A stretch of DNA of 64,000 bases, taken from Pollenia angustigena. Taxonomy: Eukaryota > Arthropoda > Insecta > Diptera > Polleniidae. Shown one piece after another: positions 22,278 to 35,289 of the stretch. Numbering within the stretch: the first letter of the stretch is position 1; every line of letters starts with the position of its first letter. The position numbers were made by a program, and so were the translations under genes. The notes under the pieces are model-generated. The model saw only the letters and a program-made list of their open reading frames with translations. It did not search any database and was not told the DNA's origin. The stretch is from positions 278,610,067 to 278,674,066 of the forward strand of contig OV884056.1 of NCBI GenBank assembly GCA_930367215.1. Reading direction: 5' to 3'.

Positions 22278-25249
22278 AATATTGTGAGTGTATGAATATG
22301 GATTTGGTACTTTTTCGAAATTCGAACATTTAAGGGGGGAAAATCGTAACTATTTTTGTTTCTTTTTATTCAAAACGTTTAATAAACTTTGGCATAAAAA
22401 TATGTCCACATACGAAAAGGAGACGCTAACGAAGTAGCAGGTTAAATGCTAGTTTAATATAAATTTCGTATTCGTTTAAGGTAAAACTTGGCCAAATCAG
22501 TTTTCGAATACATGCAAGTGATCAGCTGTTCAGTTGTTTAATTTTCGATATTGTCAAAATTTGCTTACATTTTAGTGCGCCATGATTTTTTTTTTTTTGT
22601 TTTGATTTCTTTTCTTTATGTTTGGTTGTTTGACAGTATCCAATGTTTTTACACAAACAAAATGAATGTTGTTTTTTTTATTGTTGATTTGTTGTAGAAT
22701 TGCATGTACTTGGTATAAATGTACTTTGGTACAGTTTATGTACAAAAGTAAAAAAACTGATTACGTGAAAAATTTTTTCCATTCAAACTTAAGAGTTAGG
22801 ATTTCTGAATATAAAATGCCATAATATTTAAATATATAGAAAAAAACGTAAAAGCATTCTCTCAATAACAATATAAAAACTTAAAACAAAAGTTTTCTCT
22901 TTTGAAAATTCTGAGAAAGTTTCTTTGGCTAAAAAATAAACGCAACATTTGTTTTTCTGCAAAATTAAAGTGTTAATAGCCAATTAGCTTTGGAAACCAA
23001 ATAATAGCAACATTTATCTTGAATTTTTTCATTTAGTTTTATTTGTTCATATTGTTTGCTCTCTTTTTCCAAATTCTCTTTTTCACCTGCAATAAAGTCT
23101 TCAGATAGAAATAAAATTTAAAAACTTCAAAAAGTCATCAATTGTCTTAAGTAGAAATTTACGTAGAAGTTTTGATAATCTCCAGCACAAACAAATTCCG
23201 TAGATTTTGTAGCTAAAAAAAAAAAAACAAAAAAAAAAATATTCTGAAAAAAGTTGTTTGAAATTTATTCAATTGAAAACTACGAATACATCGATGACAA
23301 TCTCTAGAGAAAACGTATAAAATAGGAAAATGCAAAAAAATAAACAACAAAACACAAGAAATAATCTGCAACCCTAATACCGACTACTACAATAAAAAAA
23401 ACAGACAATTTTTAAAGAAAAAGAACTTAAAAGCGAAATAAAATTTTCGCAATGAATTATATTGCGTTACATTTCGTGGCACACGTGCTTTCATTTTCGT
23501 TTTCCATTTGAATTTTCTTTATTGTTCTTATTTTTTATTTTCATTTACAAAATTGTTGTGGGCTACCAGAGCGATTGAATGAATGGAAAATGTAAGTCAA
23601 CAAGAACGAATGCTGAAATGATTTAATCCTTTTTGTTTCGTTGTTTTGCTGTACGTCTGTCTCATGCTTAAACTTGCGTCTTTTTTCAATTTATTTTGTA
23701 TGACAATGTTTTGCTAATTTTTTTTTTGTTTTGTCGCTGTAGAGTTTCATTTTGTTTTGTTTTATTTGTGTCCACAGGACACGTTAAGAAATGTACAATG
23801 CCTATTAACTTAAAAGTGTTTCACTCTGTAGGTGAGAGACCATTTATATTTATATGTATTCCAGTATGTGTGTGTTTGTATGTGTTGCGTGTACCTTAAA
23901 CATATCTTTTGCTGAAACAATAGAAGTAACCAAGCAGTGTAATTAAGAAACAAAAGACATAAAACGAAGAATTTTTTTCAATGACCGCGTTTTGTGTGTG
24001 TTTTTTTAAGACAAATAAAAAATGAAAAACGACAACCTGCTCTTAAAGCTTATTGTTCCAGTTGGAGGATTTCACCTGTAAAATAAGATCTGAAAAGCTT
24101 TCTCAATTTTGTCTGTTGTTTTAAGAATCATGGGAAATATTTTTTAAGGCGAACAACAATGTGTTGGAAATGGGAAACAAAAAAAAAAAAAAAATTAAAA
24201 ACAAGAGAATATATTGAATACGTTTTTTGTTAAAGTGATACGAAAAAATTTAATTTTAACAAGCAAAATATACACACACATATACATATCGTTACCTTAA
24301 ACACAAATGGCTCTATCTTAAATTTTGAAAATTTTACAGGAAAAGTAAAAAACTATTTAAAATTAAAAATTGATAAATTCCCTTAAATTTCAATAAATAA
24401 ATAGTTTGACAATTAACCCTACCAGTTGTTTTGTCAATTGACAATGTTGCGATTATCATATAATCGCTTTTGTAAATACAGCCGCTTGTTGTTTTGTTAA
24501 TTAAATCGCTAATTTAGGTCGAAAGTTGTGGCTAAATAGGGCCGTTTGCGTTTTAGTTAACGATGTATAACTAAATTAATACCTTTAAATTGGAGCTGTG
24601 CACGTGAGTTTTTTTTTTTGTTTGACATACGCTTACAAAAGAATTATACCCACGCATGAGGAATTTTGAAATTATCATGATAACGCAGGCTCACTCACAC
24701 AACCACGCAAGCTTACGAAATATTTCCAAAGTCCTACACACTCACGAAATATTTAATTAATTCAAATACTTTTCCAATAGAAACATAAACTACATATATA
24801 CAATTTTCGAAACATTTTGAACTCAAAATTCTAAAATTTAGACAAATGCAATAAAAGCCACTTTGACTCAAAAGTAATGTTGCACTCGTTTTACTTCATT
24901 TTGAATTGTTGCTCGCAAAACATCTGCCTTAGTCGCTCATAATGATTTTTGATACAAAATCATCCACTTCTTGCACCATGTTTAACAGAGAATGGCAGTA
25001 AGTGAACAGACAGCAACTTGCGAGCGGTTACACTTTGTAGGGGAACATTTTGCAATTTGTCTACAAAATTCTTTGCAACAAACCTGTTTTGATGCCTGAT
25101 GGCTTTGTAGGGATCATCTTAACAATATTTCACCTTTGTTTGGTATTACATCTTCTTGAGCATAATCAGGTACAGCCAAAACCTGGGATTCGGCAAAATA
25201 CTAAAATTGACGGATCGCAAGAAATCTTTATGATCTCTTGCTATAGCGG
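22278..25249. other. Long AT-rich non-coding stretch
   Basis: No gene or terminal-repeat pair was recognised in nearly 3 kb. There are many A and T runs (22589, 23218, 24180), and 23450-23900 is T- and TG-rich. 24420-24600 has a few 'gccgyttgygttttgtt' phrases that may be a degenerate repeat. Confidence 0.4.
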
Positions 25250-26110
25250 CTAACCACATATCCAATTTAGTAGCACGGGAGTCAGTAGCCTCAGGTTGAA
25301 TGTTAGAAAGCTTCTAACGGGATAAGCTTTTCGTCATTTAGCAGCATTTAGCATTGTCTGTGCGGAAGCTTCGCCTTTCTATTGAAAGGATTCTTTAGGG
25401 GATTACGTGGTGGTTGTTTTATAAAACCTAAAGACGCGGAATGGGATACCCTAAAAATCCCACTTATAGGCTGATTTTTCAGTACTTGTGGGTGAATTAG
25501 GCCCGAGGGAGGACTTTCCCAGGTTCTTTTTGTACTCAATAACTTCAAGCATTTTTCCAAAAGCAGCAGAGGTTAAACATCTCCTAAGCAAGGGGTGAGA
25601 GCATAATTTTGGCTAATTACTACCTGAGTGTGCTGGATGCTCTTACACCAGGAGGCGGTTGATGAACGAGTTGTTTGTCACCTACTGGGTAAGATCCACC
25701 ATAGAGTAGGTGCTAGGACAAGTATTCATGTAAATCTTTTGTCTAATTGTGTGAACCGTTGTCTTATAGATTTTTGTGGACTCTCCCTGACGCGTCATGA
25801 CCTCGTCGATAACAGCAGCAATGTACTGAGCCAAAAGATCAATGCGATGCCAGCCGCTTTTTGCTCGAGCACATTGAGCATGACGACGAGGAAAAATACG
25901 GCGAAATTCAAGATGCTTATAAACAACAGACTGAGAAGTTCCAGGTTCTGGATAACGCTGTGTATCGCCCAAGGGCTAATTGGCAAATAATTCAATATAA
26001 ATATCTACATACATTATACATGTCAAAAAATACAGTGACACTTGGCGCTTCTTGTAGAGATGACAGCCAATTCAAGTTAAAACATTACTTTTGCGCCACT
26101 TTGTAGACAT
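25250..26110. other. GC-richer block with coding-like fragments, unassigned
   Basis: The base composition rises above the surroundings. On the plus strand, 25818-26106 reads DASRFLLEHIEHDDEEKYGE, IQDAYKQQTEKFQVLDNAVY and so on without a stop, an acidic helical-looking stretch. On the minus strand, 25560-25348 reads KCLKLLSTKRTWESPPSGL and 25972-25682 ends in HTIRQKIYMNTCPSTYSMVD. The frames overlap and cannot all be real. I recognise none of them. A degraded transposable element or a retrocopy is the likeliest source. Confidence 0.25.
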
Positions 26111-26206
26111 ATAAGAAATTTAGATTGCAGTCACGAGTTATTCACTTGAAAATCACAGGTGAAGCAAAAAATTCACGTAACAAACACACCTCTTTTAATA
26201 TTTAAA

Positions 26207-27330
26207 TCAGTGTTCGAAAATAAACATAACATTATTTAGCGTTCGGCTCTACCACCCAAGAACGATATCTATGTTTAGTGATTGTGTAGACGAACACAAC
26301 CCTTAAAACCATTCGTAAATATTTTCAAGAAAGAGCCGAACATAATATAGTGTTCTGTTCTTCCTAAAAAACAGAACAATTGTAGTAATACTGTAGACAG
26401 ACATTATTTTTTAATGTTCTGCAATGTTTCTTTTTTACATTGATAAAGAAATGAACAAACACAACATTTAAGCAACGACCGCGCCACGAACAGCTTGTGC
26501 GTATTGTGTATATGTTTTGTTTGTGTAAAATTATTTGGCTGCCCTGCCAACTTTAAGTTAGCTTGTATAGACTAATTTAAAGCCAACTACTAAGCAATGG
26601 AAAATTTACATTAACCAAAGTGAATACAAACAATGTGTATTTTAAGTAGAGCGAGCCAAGTCGATTGGCAAACAAACGGCTCCAAGACCCATAAAAGATT
26701 TAATTATTTAGGTCCATTATTACAATATACGGAGTGGAAATTGGTAATCGGTAATGGCCAGGTTATAGTATAATTAAAAAATTTATTAAACTAACTAAAT
26801 ACAATTTTAATAAAATAGTTAATTTAAAAAAACCAACTAAAAGCTTACTTAAAGTAGTAAGTTTATAGATAGCTACAAAAAGTTAACTTTAAGTTAACGG
26901 CTAGGTAACTAACTTTAAAGTTAACTGAAAGTAATGCAGAGTCGGACAATTGACTACTTCCTAGGACATCGCAATGTTAAAATAGTTTGTTAATTCCATA
27001 TAAAAGTAATGCAAGTGTCAACCACCACTACTTGAGAAATAGTTAGCTTTCAGTTAATTTAAAGTTAACTGAATGTCCGACAGGGTGGCTTTTTGTTTTT
27101 TTTTTTTTCTTATGTGTATTTTGTTTTTGTAAACCTAACATAATGAAGTTATTAAAAAAAAAAACCTAACGGAATTAAATGTTCTCATCATTTGTTGAGC
27201 TGGAAAAGTAATTTTTTTTTAATCATATTCTTAAAAAACACTATTAGCGTTTGTGTTTTCCACAAATCTTCCGAACCGAACACTAAGAAGCGATATTTAG
27301 TGTTTATTTTCGAACGCTAATTTAAACAAT
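26207..27330. mobile_element. Nested inverted-repeat elements
   Basis: AGTGTTCGAAAATAAACA (about 26209) pairs with TGTTTATTTTCGAACGCT (about 27299-27320) with one mismatch, and phrases such as 'gatatctatgtttagtg' and 'cgatatttagtg' recur in both ends. Inside, about 26530-27090 has ends 'ggctgccctgccaactttaa' and 'ttaaagttaac..gacagggtggc', and 'aactttaaagttaac' palindromes. This looks like one element inserted in another. Boundaries are approximate and target duplications unclear. Confidence 0.5.
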
Positions 27331-27787
27331 CCTCAAGATTAAAATATTTAACCAAAAAAAACTATCGTCAGCAGAAAATAAACCATTCGCCTTAAAATAT
27401 TGACAAATTTGTCTTAATTTTGAAAAAGACTACGAGGGCTGATATTTACAATTTGCGCCTTGGCAACATTGCCATCTAAAAGCTCAGAATTTGACATTTT
27501 TTTTTACTTTTTTAGTCATAACGTTATATACTGTGGCCGTTAAGTTCCTTAGAACGTTTTCTCATTTGAGCCCAACATGTGTTGTTAAAAGGAGCTTAAA
27601 CATTTTAACACTTGGACATCTTGTGTCATCAGAACACAAGAAAGAGACGAAATTATCGCAAAGGATAATGAAAACTTGCTAAACATTCGGATTTTGGTGA
27701 GCTCATTTAATATCGGAATTTCGCCTTAAGCTGTTTTCGGTGGCTTATTCGAGGCCTTTTAATGGGCCCGGATAAGGAAAAGTTATA

Positions 27788-28312
27788 AAGGGTGGTCCAA
27801 CCATAATCCACGATGTTAATTGTGAGTCACACCATAACGTAAAGTTTTTTTTCCTAACTTCAACCAAGAAGAGGTACAAGATTGAGCAGTGCGTTTAGAT
27901 TGTTGAAGCCATTTGTGAGAATGGGCGTGCAATTCAAAATTCATTTCCTGTACTTCATCTTCAGCGACGAGCACACTTTCACCAGCAGAATTGTCGCATT
28001 TTGGCAAGTAAGAATTCACGAGAGATTGTTGAAAAGCCGATTCATCCACATCGGTCCGTACTTCTTCGAAAATAAGGTCGGCCAAGCAGTTACCGTGAAT
28101 GGTGGTCGCTCTCGCGAGATGATAACGGACTTCTTGTGGCCAGAAACAATGCTAATTTGCCGCCACAATCATGTGATTTGACACAGTGTGACTTCTTTCA
28201 TCGGATGCCACCGAAGCCGTGGCTAGGATGTTGCCGATATAATAAGATTATTCTTTAAACATTTTTTGTTTTATTTTCTATTAACATCGTGCGTTTTGTT
28301 TGGACCACCCTT
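27788..28312. mobile_element. Deleted mariner-type element with TA duplications
   Basis: AAGGGTGGTCCAA (27788-27800) and TTGGACCACCCTT (28300-28312) are the ends, each flanked by TA (27786-27787, 28313-28314). The 525-bp body holds remnants of a DDE transposase on the plus strand, so this is an internally deleted copy of an autonomous mariner/IS630-like element. Confidence 0.85.
27882..28240 (+). pseudogene. Mariner/IS630-like DDE transposase remnant
   Basis: 27882-28181 contains FIFSDEHTF (first catalytic Asp region) and then IGPYFFENKVGQAVTVNGG and REMITDFLWPE, a signature of a transposase family common in insect genomes. In a shifted frame, 28157-28240 reads LPPQSCDLTQCDFFHRM, matching that family's PP(R/Q)SCDLTPLDFF block with the third catalytic Asp. 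The middle block with the second Asp (usually WFQQDGA) and both termini are missing. The copy cannot be active. Confidence 0.82.
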
Positions 28313-28314
28313 TA

Positions 28315-29829
28315 TTACTTAAACAACAACGTTGGACGCGTTGTAACTCCTTCCAATTAAATATTATCTGGGAAATGGAGTAAAATATGTAAAATTCTTT
28401 GAAAATATCGCCTAGACATAACCTTTTAACTGCTGAGACAGTTTTGGGGGTTTCTTTGCCTGGTGGAAATTTTAGGGATTTCCTCGCAATCGAATGTTGA
28501 TTTTAAAAATAAAATTAAACAGCGATGGTTTTTTGCTCTGTGCGGAGCTTTTTTATCATAAATGTTCCAAATTTATCAACAAATTTATACACTTATTTAA
28601 TCAAAAGTTTACAAATGATATGCTTCACCCTGTATATATTCCTTCTAAAAGTCTTTGAGGTGTTTAGCATGTGGTAAAAAACACAAATCTAACTTATTAA
28701 ATATTTTAAGCATTAAATTTTCTTTTTTTTTCCCACCACAAAACTATTTTAGGTTTCCACAGATTAGGAAGCCAAAAATAACTTATGATCCTTCATTTGA
28801 TTAAACCACAACACGATGGCAAAAATACTAATGCAGATGAAAATTTTTCAAATTTGTGAAGTTTAAAAAATAAATTACGCTTAATGAAAAACTCCTAGAT
28901 AAAATAAAGGACATAAAAAACTGTATTATTATTTGTGCTGCAGCTTCTTTTCTACTTAAAAGAAGTCTTAAAAACACACAGATATACTTGTATTTGTAAA
29001 TCTGTATGTGTGTTAAAAAAATGAAAATCATTTAAACACGAATCAGGCATGCAATCTACTCTACCATGATGTTAACGAGTTAATGTCACTCATTTGCTGT
29101 GTGTCTTGTTTTTCTTTTGGTTTCTTCTTTCTTTTTCTTTTTTTGTTTTTTTTTTTATTGCAACAACTATTTTACCCCCCAAAGATTCTGGGTGCTGTGC
29201 AAGAGACCAGCATTTAATTTATATTTGCAAACTACCAAAAATTTATAAAAAAAACTGGGTTAAAATAAGTAATTGTACACTCACTAGAGTACCTAGTGTT
29301 CTTCTTTTTCATCTTTTTTTTTATTACGAAATGAACAAATTTAGCAGAAAATATAAAGTGAAATTTCTGAATTTCATGAGTTTAAGGAGATGACAACGCC
29401 CGCTTAAATCTAAAAAAAAAATGATAAAAACAAAACCAACAGCAATTAAAACAATCAAAATTTAAGAAGAGCAGAATCAGTATCAGAAAAGACAGACAGA
29501 CAGACAGATTTATACAGTGTATAGAAATGTATGTCAATGTCGGTAGCATTTTACGTGCAACTAAACAATAATTTACACTGCTAAACAGTGGCAAGATTTG
29601 CATAATGGGGAGATTTTCTTTAATAAGTTACGCACATTTTTCAAATTTAAAATCTAGCAGAATGTTCTTAAATTTTTAACATAAAATTAAAAAAAAATTA
29701 TCAAAGTGATTTAAACTTTTTAAATTTGAAATAATAAAAACAGATAATTTTAGTGAAATTTTAATCGAACAAACTTTGAAAACTGTCATAAGTTTAAATT
29801 TTATCAAAATATCGAGCCCTCTTTGCAAT
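28315..29829. other. Non-coding stretch
   Basis: AT-rich. Open frames of 67-99 codons at 28828-29603 are T- or A-run driven and hydrophobic, with no domain. A cagacagacagac run lies at 29490-29506. Confidence 0.4.
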
Positions 29830-29831
29830 TA

Positions 29832-30111
29832 CACTGAAAAAATTTTCTTCAAAGATCCAATGAAATTTACATTAAAATTCAACCTATGTAACCCTTCATT
29901 GGATTGATGAAGGATTAATAAAATTAATGACAAAATTTTCATTGATTTTATGAATCCTCATTGAAAAAAATGGATAAAATAAACGTTTGTCATTAAACGA
30001 ATGCAAAATTTTCATTGATTTTATGAAACATTTCATTAATCCAATGAAGGGTTACATAGGTTGAATTTTAATGTAAATTTCATTGGATCTGTGAAGAAAA
30101 TTTTTTCAGTG
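29832..30111. mobile_element. Palindromic MITE with arms of about 75 bp, TA-flanked
   Basis: The ends are CACTGAAAAAATTTTCTTC (29832 on) and its complement (to 30111), and pairing continues for about 75 bp into 'gtaacccttcattggatt'. TA lies on both sides (29830-29831, 30112-30113). The length is 280 bp with no coding content. This fits a Tc1/mariner-type MITE. Confidence 0.88.
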
Positions 30112-30113
30112 TA

Positions 30114-30719
30114 TGTCGTAAGCGAGTGACATCATTAAAACTATCGTAAACGACAGGTAATCAATTGAATGTCAGCATGCTCTGGAAAACTATCGAATGA
30201 GCCACGATAATTTGGAAATAAATAAATGCATAACATGAAACCAAATAATAGGCTGCACTATTAAATAACAAAATTATAAGCCCTCTCCCATAAAATTTGC
30301 CTTTTGCCGCTTAGGATATAATCGCAAATAGGGCTCGATATGTTCATTTGTATGCCTGATACTTTGAGGACCAGTTATTTTTACTAGAACTACTTTTAAT
30401 TGGAGGAAAATCTCCGTTCATTAAAAAAAAATTATTTTTCAATCTTCATTGATTGCGATCTCATGTGATTTTAATTTCCAGAACATTAGTAAATAATAAA
30501 AAATAAATACATTTTATGATTCAATGAGGTTTCAGCTCACATTTTCAGTAGGTGGCTTTTTATTGGAGATAAAATTGGTAAAATATCGGAAGTCTGGTTT
30601 ACTATGACGATAAGAAAATTTCTTTCGTATATTGAAAACAAAAAGAAGTTTTAAATTTGTAATATTGTTTTCAATAATTTGTTGACATAATTTGTTGAGC
30701 TTTTGAAAATCTCAGCATA
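30114..30719. other. Non-coding stretch
   Basis: AT-rich, nothing recognised. If the retrotransposon that follows were longer, its ORF1 or endonuclease should lie here, but no such motif is seen, so that copy is 5'-truncated. Confidence 0.4.
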
Positions 30720-32090
30720 AACAAGTCCCCGGGGCCGGATGGTGTTACGGCTGTTGTCCTGAAGAAGTGTGCATTGTCGTTGTCTCGTTCTTTGGAAAAA
30801 TTATTTAGCTAGTCGTACCGGCTAGGAGTTTTTCTTTCTTGCTGAAAGGCGGCCAACGTCCAGCTAATCCCAAAAAAGGGTGAGGCTACAAACCTTGAAA
30901 GTTACCGCCCAATAGCAATTTGCTTTACGATCTCGAAGGTCATAGAGATCATGATCAATCACCATTTGATAAATTATCTGGAGTCTAATTCATTTTGGTG
31001 TGATAGATAGTATGGCTTTCGTAGAGGTCGTTCTACGGGACACCTGTTAGTCGTTCTTTTCATCAATTTGGTGAAAGTAAAGTGGTGGCTCTAGATATTT
31101 ACAAAGCGTTTTATCGTGTTTGGCGCGGTGAACTCGTTTCAAAGTTTATTGCGTTTGGTATCAGAAGTGATTTCTCTCGATTTATATCGAACTTTCTCAA
31201 GGACCGCTCTCTACGTATTGTTTTAGATGGCTTCTCATCGAAGGAGTTTTATTTGAATTTAGTGGTACCGCAAGGTGTTGTTCTTTTTCCTACAATTTTT
31301 TTTATTTTTCTTAACGACCTCCTGGGGCTAACTTCCAATCCTTTATATTCTTTCGCAGACGACAGGAACATTTGTCATTAGTTTTCCTTTAATCATATAC
31401 CGTACTGAGGTTGAAGCTTAGAGGCAGAGTATGAACGACACATTCAAACTTGAACTTACGACAATATCCGAATGTGGTCGATTTTAATGTAAAATGTTGA
31501 CCTACAGACGTCTTGTGGATTCAGCGTCATTTGTATCTATGGAAGGTTTTGCTGTTGAGAAATCAGACACTCTTGATGTTTTAGGCATGAAAATCCAATT
31601 TTGTTGGTTTGTTGGAGCTAAACTGTTTTTTAAGTGTCGTAAGAAATATTCATGAGTCAGGATCTCTTAAAACGGTGCAAGACCTACTTCACTCCGTCTG
31701 TTCTCCTTACTTTTATTCCGCCTATATCCGACTGAAAATGGAGTACAACTGCCATATCAGGGCAGGTACTCAAGGTCTGTCTTGAGGCTTCTGGAGTGCG
31801 CTGAAGCACATCAATGACACTAGGGTATCTGTTAACTCATTGGAGCATCGCCGGAATGTGGATTGTGCGTCATAGTTCTATCGATATTACCACGGTTAGT
31901 GTTCAGCTGAGATGGGTGAACTCATCCCTGAGACGCGGGTGCATGCCCACAGTACTCGCCTTTCCAGCAGATCACATGCATTCGTTGCCGACTAAGCACT
32001 CTCATGCAATTACGTCTTAGTACAGGTATGCATGTAAAACATGGACATCTGTCCAAAGTATCGGAGGCCTAAGATATCAGTTCTATGTGC
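30720..32090 (+). pseudogene. Decayed non-LTR retrotransposon reverse transcriptase (Jockey-like)
   Basis: Reading across several frames in order: NKSPGPDGVTAVVLKK (30720 on); ANVQLIPKKGEATNLESYRP with IAICFTISKVIE (30850-30950); YGFRRGRSTGHLLV (31012-31050); then an open 99-codon stretch (31082-31381) with motif A ALDIYKAFYRVWRG, a degenerate PQGVVLFPTIFFIFLNDLL and the catalytic box FADD at 31352-31363. Downstream are KMEYNCHI, NSLEHRRNVDCAS, FYRYYHG and LIPETRVHAHSTRLSSR, the usual C-terminal region of Jockey-clade polymerases. There are many stops and frameshifts. The endonuclease domain and 3' tail are not recognised. Confidence 0.85.
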
Positions 32091-32472
32091 ATAACAAGCC
32101 ATCAGATCGGTATCAAGTGCCTTTGTTTCGCCTCCACGTGGCGGTCCCCGGTAACAAATTGATATTTTCAGTTGGCTAAGAAACAGGGCTAAAATATTCT
32201 GAAACTATATTATTCTTCTCAGGAAGGATAGAAAAATACTTAGAGAATCTTTGTTACAATAGCGAATAATTAGATAAAAATGTCCTAGGACTAATTAAAT
32301 ATTAGGAGGATCCCCTCTTAGTAGGTGATGCATGGCCTATAAGCAGATATGGTCACGCCTGGGTTCCGCAAGGAACCAAAAGGTGGCCTATATCAAAATA
32401 CACAGTAAAGTGCTTGGGGATGAATCCACCCTTGCATAACTGCCAATTAATTAGAGAAAGCAACAAAATGAA
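32091..32472. other. Non-coding stretch, possible retrotransposon remnant
   Basis: 32320-32410 ('ggtgatgcatggcctataag', 'gttccgcaaggaacc') is GC-richer and may belong to an old element. No frame is recognised. Confidence 0.3.
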
Positions 32473-32492
32473 ATATATATATATATATATAT
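32473..32492. repeat. (AT)10 microsatellite
   Basis: Ten uninterrupted AT dinucleotides. Confidence 0.95.
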
Positions 32493-32517
32493 GTGTTCCT
32501 CTAACTCCCATTGGAAT

Positions 32518-34155
32518 ATACACAGAAAAAAGTGAAAAACGGGTTTGATCACCAAAATAATTGAAACAAGCAAAAAATTGTTTAATTTTGCACCTATCAC
32601 CGAAATGATTATACCAATTACTCAAATTTGCAAAAATTGCAAAACAAGGATTTTTTTCCAATTAAAAATATTTTACATTTTAAACAATATTTTAATTGAA
32701 TGAATTAACAAATTAATTAAAAAAAAAAACAATATTTTAATTGAATGAATTACTAACGTAATTGATAACAACACAGAAAATTAATTATTTTAATAATTGT
32801 ATTGATTAAAACAGTGATTGAATTTTTGCATTAAATTGATTTAATTTTTAGTTGAATAAATTAAACAGTGTATTTGAAATAAAATCTTAATTCAGTTACG
32901 CAAATGATTCAATCAAACAAATAGTTAATTGAATAAGTTTGCTAAATCAATTCAGTTGATTGTTAAATGAAGCAAAATTATAATATTTTAAATATATCGA
33001 TACCTTCCCGTAAGAATGTATTAAGCGACATTTCTAAAATTGTGTAGGAAACGAAAAAAACGTTTCATTTAGTTATTTATTTTTCGGATTTTATTGAAAG
33101 AAACATATTTGGAAAGCGATTTTCAGAATACAAAACATATTTAAAAATGTGGCTTAGCATAGTTTCTTTGGCGGATAATACAAATTACAGTGTGCCACAT
33201 TATTCCAGTGAGAAAACTTGACGGTTGATACAATTTTATTTTCACCCTAGTTTCCTTTGCATCCATGATAGGGCAGCGAAACCCAGGCCAAAATGTGGCG
33301 CTTAATTTCTAGAGTTCCACATCAAAAAGTCATTTTCGAAAAAAGTGTCGCTTAATACATTCTTACGGGAAAGTATCGATATGTTTTATTTAAATATGGT
33401 TTAAAAATAACTTGTTTTATTTGTTTAATTGTAATAGCTCATGCTTAATTGTACAAATTTTGGAAGATATTTTTGACAAAGGAATTTCATACATATAACT
33501 TTGTATAAAATTGTAGAATAGCTCTGATTCTTTAGGTTATTCAAGATTGAAAACAAAAAACTGTTTTTGTTGTGTAATTTGGCTGTACTTTTTTCACCTA
33601 TTCACTTTAAACGCACAACATGAAATGACGCCAAAAATAATTCAAGAATTAACAAACAAAGAAAATAAACACCAAATTTCGATTGCGATCATAACCACCG
33701 TCAACAAGGCGATTTTTTATTTTACGCATAATATACATATGTGAGGTATGTAGGCTCATTATTAACATTGTTGGTGGTCATAATTGTAATTCGTCTATAA
33801 CAAATTTCAGTTAATTTTTTACTTGTTAATAGTTTTTTTTTGCACGAGACGCTTACTGTTTGTATGTACATGTAAGGGCAAAGACAATAAATTTATAAAG
33901 ATGTTGGTTGCACTTGTAACATTTTTCGCAAACTGTTGATGAGGGAGGAAAGCAACAAAGTGTTCAATTCAAACAACCGAGTTGATTGATTCAATTAAAC
34001 TTATAATTAAAATTAAGCTTAAAATCAAGTAAAATTTTAATTGAAAAAAAATATTTTTTTTGTAATTCAATCAATTAAGAACGTAATCAAATTTATTTTA
34101 AAATTCAAAAATCACTATTAATTGAAAAAAACTGCCAAAAATTTTTTTTGTGTAC
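32518..34155. mobile_element. AT-rich element with TACACA-like ends, carrying a nested MITE
   Basis: The left end 'acacagaaaaaag' (32518) and right end 'ttttttttgtgta' (about 34155) are weakly complementary. The body is full of 'aattgaatgaatta' phrases, including a near-exact direct duplication at 32685-32710 and 32728-32755. An independent MITE sits at 32995-33381. Outer boundaries are uncertain. Confidence 0.4.
32995..33381. mobile_element. MITE with about 40-bp TIRs
   Basis: The left arm starts TATCGATACCTTCCCGTAAG and continues GAATGTATTAAGCGACA (32995-33034). It pairs with 33342-33381 with two or three mismatches. The interior has no coding frame. The end motif TATCGATA is itself palindromic, so the exact ends and duplication are ambiguous. 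Confidence 0.8.
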
Positions 34156-34289
34156 ATATATAAAAATTTCTTCCTTATATGAATGAAATGAATTTGTGAA
34201 TAATTAAATGAACTATGTATTGGTGACAGTACGCTTATCATAGAGAAGGCGTTTGGAGGTATCAGAAGAAAAGTATTTCTTTCCTTCAG

Positions 34290-34810
34290 TAGAATCGTTG
34301 CCATGGAGTCCTACGGGACTAAGAAATGGTAGTAGTTCGATGGGCATGGCCGGACTAGGTCTGTCGTGTTGATATCTTCATTAGGACATTAAAAATCTAT
34401 GGGAGCATTGTGGCTGATGCAGGCCACTAGGATGCCAGAACATCTGAAATGACAGGACTCTTAAAGTTTACGGATTTCTTGAGCCTGGGGTGTTAACCTA
34501 AGCACCCTTGCAAATTGTTATTTTATGTGCCACGGGAAGTCATATAGCCCACGGACCCCACAATCCAGATGACTATATGGTGAGGACTCTGCTTGCAGGT
34601 CACACGTGGTGGTTGCTGCTGCTTTGATCCTAGGATCATTGTGGCTCTATTTTTGAAACTGCTTGGATCACTTTATGCAGTGGAGATCTAGATAGCTCCA
34701 ACTCCTAAACAAGGGGAGGTTTTAAGATTCTGGTCTTATACCGAAATTGCAACCTGTGTGTGATTGAATGATCGTACACACACAGGGGCACTTGGTAAAT
34801 GTAAATGAAT
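34290..34810 (+). other. GC-richer block, possibly the 3' end of a non-LTR element
   Basis: The composition is clearly different from the flanks, and every frame is broken by stops. The block ends in 'aatgtaaatgaatg', and non-LTR elements often end in short tandem repeats of this sort. That and its composition are the only grounds for the suggestion. Confidence 0.25.
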
Positions 34811-35082
34811 GACCACGTCGTTGAGATCCACCGTGAGATTGTACTCACGTAAAATTTAAACCATTAGTCCAAAGTATCGCACAACACATTACAGAGAAAA
34901 TTCGTTTCTCGGTCGAACAATTTAAATTAAATGTCCACAAAAAGTACTCCCTTTTTCCTCCTCCCCATAACTTTTTTCCTAATTGGCTCAAAGTAAAAAA
35001 TAGTTCAAATAAAAATTTTCGTTTAGAAATCATGTTGTTTTGAAAACAAAAACTAATTTGAGTTTTCTTTATTGTGATTCAA

Positions 35083-35283
35083 TCAGCCATGTCACAAAGT
35101 ACAATTCCGCTGCTTCAGAAAATGACGAAACAAGTTTCGGAATGAAACCATTTTCCTTTTCATGAACGGAACGGGAGTTTTCCGTATCTGAAAGGCAAAA
35201 AAACTATCAAAATACACTTTCTATCAATAAACAAATAAGTGTTCTTCGATTCCGAACGGAATTGTACTCTGTGACATGGCTGA
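35083..35283. mobile_element. Short MITE, 27-bp TIRs
   Basis: TCAGCCATGTCACAAAGTAC (35083 on) pairs with GTACTCTGTGACATGGCTGA (ending 35283), continuing as ...AATTCCG/CGGAATT... with one mismatch. It is 201 bp long with no coding content. The duplication is unclear. Confidence 0.82.
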
Positions 35284-35289
35284 ATATAT

